A stretch of 64,000 nucleotides of DNA from Burhinus oedicnemus (taxonomy: Eukaryota > Chordata > Aves > Charadriiformes > Burhinidae): contig VFFE01007724.1 in the NCBI GenBank assembly GCA_008921705.1, positions 2,796,127 through 2,860,126 of the forward strand, read 5' to 3'. The translations under genes and the position numbers were made by a program. Below are positions 60,158 to 64,000 of the stretch, piece after piece. The notes beneath the pieces are model-generated. The model was not told the origin of the DNA. It saw nothing but the letters and a program-made list of their open reading frames with translations, and did no database searches. How positions within the stretch are numbered: the stretch's first letter is position 1; each line of letters opens with the position of its first letter.

Positions 60158-61210
60158 CCCAAAGACTAAGGCACTCAGACTCTAGGGTAGAGGCTGTTTA
60201 TGTCTCTTCTTTTCAAAAGATGTTTGACAGCTGATCCCGAGAGAGGGTCTCTTAGTCTTTAAAATTTTATTAAGCTGCAATATTTGGAATTTTTAGGCTA
60301 GATTTTAGCCTTTGAGGGAGAGCATTCAATGACATGAATCTTTTAAGCTGCAGTGCTGCAAGAGATGATTTCAGCAATTTGCCACAGACCATTTGTCAAA
60401 GGGACAATAAGGCATTTGTGAGCAATATATGGTGGGAATAAGCTTCAATTTTTTCATATAGCAACGTTGGAAGAAGCACTGTTATGTCTATGTGGTTTAC
60501 ACGGTACTTAAAATAGCTCAGGCAGCCTTCAAGGGAGTATAAAGCCAATTTTTAAAATATAAATCTCAACTTCAGGTCAAGCTGGACAAAGAGAACAAAG
60601 CAATTTAGGAAAACCTCTCACAAATTTTTTGTCTGAATTTGTAAGCTTATAAGTGTAGGTGAAAGCCAGGCCCCATGTTGGGCTGCTGAAAAGAAATCCT
60701 TCTAATCTAAGTGGTATACGAGTGTTGGCATTTAGTGTCCTTTCAGTGTTTTCCGTAAGGCCAGATTCTGTTGCTGTTTCTAAGATTAAGAAGACCTTTT
60801 AATGTAAATTTTCAGCATAAAATCTATGTGAACAACAATAAGCAGAACAGCATGGAGAAAAGAACCCAAACTAAAGTTATTGTAAATTATCTGTACTACC
60901 GTGAAACCTGCCTGGATTTTTCCATCATGGGACAGACCAAAGTATCTTTTACTAAATGGAGATTTATCTATGAGCCTAAGTATAGGGTAGAATGAGGCTT
61001 ATCCAGGTTAGGAAAGCTTGGGTGGAAAAGAATCTAATAGATTCTTGTAAAATTTGAATTTTTTGCAGGTTTACGGACAGGTACATACTATGCAGATGCT
61101 TCGTAGCAATCCCAATGCTTAATTTATATTCCAGTGACACACATTTGTTCCCTATGATTTTCAAGATCTAACCTCTAATAAGTGTTTTGATGATGTAAAT
61201 GACATCCAGC

Positions 61211-61243
61211 TCCATTCTATTCCATTCTATTCTATTCCATTCT
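61211..61243. repeat. ATTCC/ATTCT microsatellite
   Basis: TCCATTCTAT occurs twice, followed by TCTATTCCATTCTA, i.e. short tandem pentamers of the ATTCC/ATTCT type. They resemble the CR1 octamer tail (ATTCTATG), but no CR1 body is attached, so I call a simple repeat. Confidence 0.75.
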
Positions 61244-62689
61244 AAAATTCTGCAAATGAGGATGTTAGGATCCACGGAAAAAAGTTTAAATTGCTTTGTG
61301 TTCTGATTCTGTTCGCCAGCAAAGTAAAGTACTGTGTACGGTGCAGCATCAGCACAGACTGCAGATGAAACAGTGGAAAATGAAGTTAGCAGCAGTGTTT
61401 TTGCCTTCTTTGCGGAAGATCTGTAGTGGTAAATATAGTGTCAATAGAGGAAAAAACATAATGTTAATGTAGCTCATTCATCACTGCAGTAAGCCAACTG
61501 TTCTCCCCCTTGGTGTCACAGCAGTAGGGAAATTTCAGCTACAAGGATCCACAACATCTTTATCTACTTTCTGTCTTTGAACAGACCCAAATGACATAAT
61601 GATAGCGCCTGGTGCTGGGGAGTGAAAGTTTCAGCATCCATCTGCCCAGGCTCCTTCGCTAGTAGTCTCTGTCATTACTAGGTACTCACTTTAAAGGTAT
61701 AGACTAAACAATTTCTTGTTAAGGCTCAAGTGAAGTTCCAAAAAAAGAAATTATTGGAGAATTAGGGTAAATTTATTTCCTTCACAGATAAGTATTTAAA
61801 AACTAAGCTATTGCAAGACAGGTGGTATGATTGCTCCAGCTTACTTTGAAGGTGGAGGAAATGCATAAGCATGTCTTTCCATCTTAAAGCTGTCCAGAAA
61901 ACCTGGTTATTCTCCTGTGCTGCAGAATATCATGCTGTAAGTGTTTTACGTTCATCACTGCAGAGATTAGACTGTCTTGAGCTATTTTAATTCCACTATA
62001 TTTTCAGCTCCCTTAAATGTTACAAATACACATACGTCCTCTTGCAACCTGAATTTCCATTGCAGTTTATTTTCCAGTGCTTTTTTAATTATGCCAGTAA
62101 CAGTGAACATGTTCATTGTTTTATTTCAGCATGCCCCGTATAATACTTATGTGAAAAGTCTGCCGAATTCATCCTTTTCTTGATTGTTTTGATTCTTTGC
62201 TATGCCTGCGGGGTCCACATAGAAGCCACATGGGCAATATCTTCCAGTTAGGAGTAAGTACTTCTTCGAAAGGAGGGGAAATACTAACTCGTATCAGCTT
62301 CCAATTGGAAATGTCACTCTTGTATTTCAAGACCTAGAATGAAGTATGTTGCCAGAGTAGACAACCAGACTTTTCAGGTCACATTTCAGAAGTGTTCATT
62401 ATGTTCATCTGTTTCAACTTTTGAATACTCAGCTTGAAGAAACTGGTTTTCCAGAGGCATTTAGCAGTCTCCACTCCACTCAAAGTTACTAATTAAATTG
62501 CCATTAACTTCAAAAATCTAACAGAACTCCTTCAATGATGGACAAAGAGAAATCAAAAGGTTCAAGGCAAGTGCAACTTTTGCAAAATTAGGCCTATAAA
62601 AATAAATGAAATAGATTATCCAGTTTCATTTTGAAATAAATTTTCAGCTTTCAGTTATTATTTTGCTGCCAAATTCCTAAAAATCTGCC

Positions 62690-63060
62690 AGGTAAGCTGC
62701 TGACCCTTGCTCCCAGGAACCTTGCTCGCAGCTGAGCAGAACGTGCATCCATTCCCCTGAACACTCGCCCTTTAAAATGGGCACGGAGAGCAGTAGTCAC
62801 GAATTAACGGTCCAAAGCCGGGCTTTGAGGCACTGCATGCAGGACACGGGCTGACACGTTACCGCCTGGCACCGCTCTGCTTTTGCATAGCGCTAATTGA
62901 ATCCTCAGCAGGAATACCCTGCAGTAGCGGCCCCTGGGAAGCTTGTCGGGATGCCGAGCCAGTGCCAGTGCTAACATGGAGTCAGAGCTCCGGCTTCACG
63001 CTGTCTGCTGCCAAGCGTCGCGGTGGGAGGGCAGTGGATTTGTGCCTCGGTATGAAAGTC
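62690..63060. other. GC/CpG-richer patch
   Basis: I count 21 CpGs in 62701-63060, clearly above the flanks. The patch holds a 61-codon open frame (62943-63128, +) without motif. It could be a distal CpG-rich regulatory element; no promoter or exon is demonstrable. Confidence 0.35.
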
Positions 63061-64000
63061 AGCTTCATGACAGGAGCCAAGGAACTAAACAGAGAGGAAA
63101 GCTAGTTGAAGACTATCAAACCATATGAAAGCTCTGTTGCGTGTGTGTTTGTTTTTAACAAAAAGAGATCGCAGCAGGAGACAAATGACCTATTAATCTG
63201 TGTAAAACGAGGGCCGGTGTTTATAAAGACCTGCACCATTTGTAAATTCAGATGTAGAAGTTTTCAATGAGCCCTGCAATCTGCTTACGACGCCGAAGTG
63301 AGAAACAGCTAAGGCTCTTTGAGGTCCTTTCAGTATGTTCACAAAGAAGAGTAAGTGGCTCTATGTCTCATCCTCCGGATTTGTTGAAAAAACTGAAATC
63401 AAAACTTGTCAGTAAGTCTTGAATTATATTTGATGTGTTCCTACTGAACTTCCCTGCTCCCATTTGTTTGAGACAGACTACTGAGACTAATAGGACTTTC
63501 AGAAACCTGGAGTTTGCTCATTTAGACTCAAATGTGAGCTTTCTTCACGTTTAGGAAAAGTGAGCTAGAAAATATTCCACGCACATCATGTTTTGTGCCA
63601 TATCAATCCCTTGTGCCTCATTACTGAAGACATTTTATGCAAGGATGGGACCTTTCACTTTTTTAGAGTTCATCTGCTTGTGCTGCTTTTCCAGTTGTGT
63701 GAAATCAGTCTCTAGCAGCAAAAAACATACCCATTATTTTTCTCCTGTGTTTTTGAACACTTGAATGTTTGTCCATGGTTTTAGTATCTCTACAGAATAT
63801 ATATTATTTCTCTTGTTTTCCCTTTGGAATGATTGTGCCTTGTTATACCAGGTCCAGGTGGGTGTATTATTCAGTAACCAAAGTGATGAAGACTATAAAA
63901 ACATCTTGATAACATTATCCTCCCCTGTCACCTCTGTTATGTCTCGTTCCCATTAATCCACCTGTCACAATGTCAGTTCCCTGTTTGCACCATCTCGTTT
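63061..64000. other. Unique non-coding stretch
   Basis: AT-rich unique sequence. The piece at about 63175-63330 is complex and frame-free, and might be conserved. No repeat or gene was recognised up to the window edge. Confidence 0.5.

Larger units (their letters stand above)
57462..62689. other. Unique non-coding stretch
   Basis: AT-rich. It holds a TA/GA-rich low-complexity stretch at 57720-57850, T runs at 60126-60157, an ATTCC-type microsatellite at 61211-61243 and a weak exon-like segment at 59189-59259 (see findings). The overlapping open frames at 59390-59740 on both strands show no motif. No mobile element was recognised. Confidence 0.5.

Noticed and set aside
1..64000. CRISPR array, prokaryotic operon, phage or plasmid features
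   Set aside because: No regularly spaced direct repeats and no gene density or ribosome-binding pattern; the repeats are those of a bird genome.
1..64000. tRNA, rRNA, U6 or 7SK copies
   Set aside because: I scanned by eye for A/B-box tRNA words and the conserved starts of U6 and 7SK and saw none. tRNAscan or Infernal would be decisive.

Overview
The window looks like AT-rich, non-coding nuclear DNA from a bird. The evidence is the mobile elements. There are several copies of the CR1 non-LTR retrotransposon with avian-type 3' ends (octamer tails of the ATTCTATG / ATTCTGTG kind), and two solo LTRs with the TGTCCTGGTTTG...AAACCAYRACA termini that I associate with avian class III (ERVL-like) endogenous retroviruses. 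There are no bacterial-style operons and no dense coding. I recognise no host protein-coding gene. Almost all open frames of 60 codons or more are scattered, overlapping and of chance length; those that carry protein homology belong to CR1 ORF2. The window therefore reads as a gene desert or the inside of a very long intron.

Layout. 1-2129: unique sequence with T/G-rich low-complexity tracts. 2130-2590: CR1 (+) with an internally deleted 3' UTR. 5900-6400: a much older CR1-type relic (-). 8282-8930: solo LTR (-) with a perfect 5-bp target duplication. 10907-11276: CR1 (+). 11277-45426: about 34 kb without a recent mobile element that I can see. It holds degenerate copies of a short palindromic repeat, microsatellites, candidate conserved non-coding blocks (best at 29.15-29.96 kb), a CpG-rich patch at 36.1-36.5 kb, and a weak candidate terminal exon at 32.05 kb.

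The right third is richer in mobile elements. CR1 (-) lies at 45427-45608, CR1 (+) at 48083-48519, an old CR1 (+) at 50350-50641, and a second solo LTR with a perfect 5-bp duplication at 52628-53326. Two CR1 copies (-) lie back to back at 56055-56412 and 56659-57461; the latter keeps a 157-codon piece of ORF2. The last 6.5 kb is unique sequence with a GC/CpG-richer patch at 62.7-63.06 kb.

There is no set of genes here that work together. What is readable is a history of retrotransposition on a regulatory or intergenic background. I found nothing that clearly amounts to a new biological system. The items most worth checking are the candidate regulatory block around the PBX/PREP-type site at 29368, the CpG patch at 36.1-36.5 kb, the possible exon at 32049-32141, and the old palindromic repeat family. 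Family names come from memory of the sequence types; no database search was possible.
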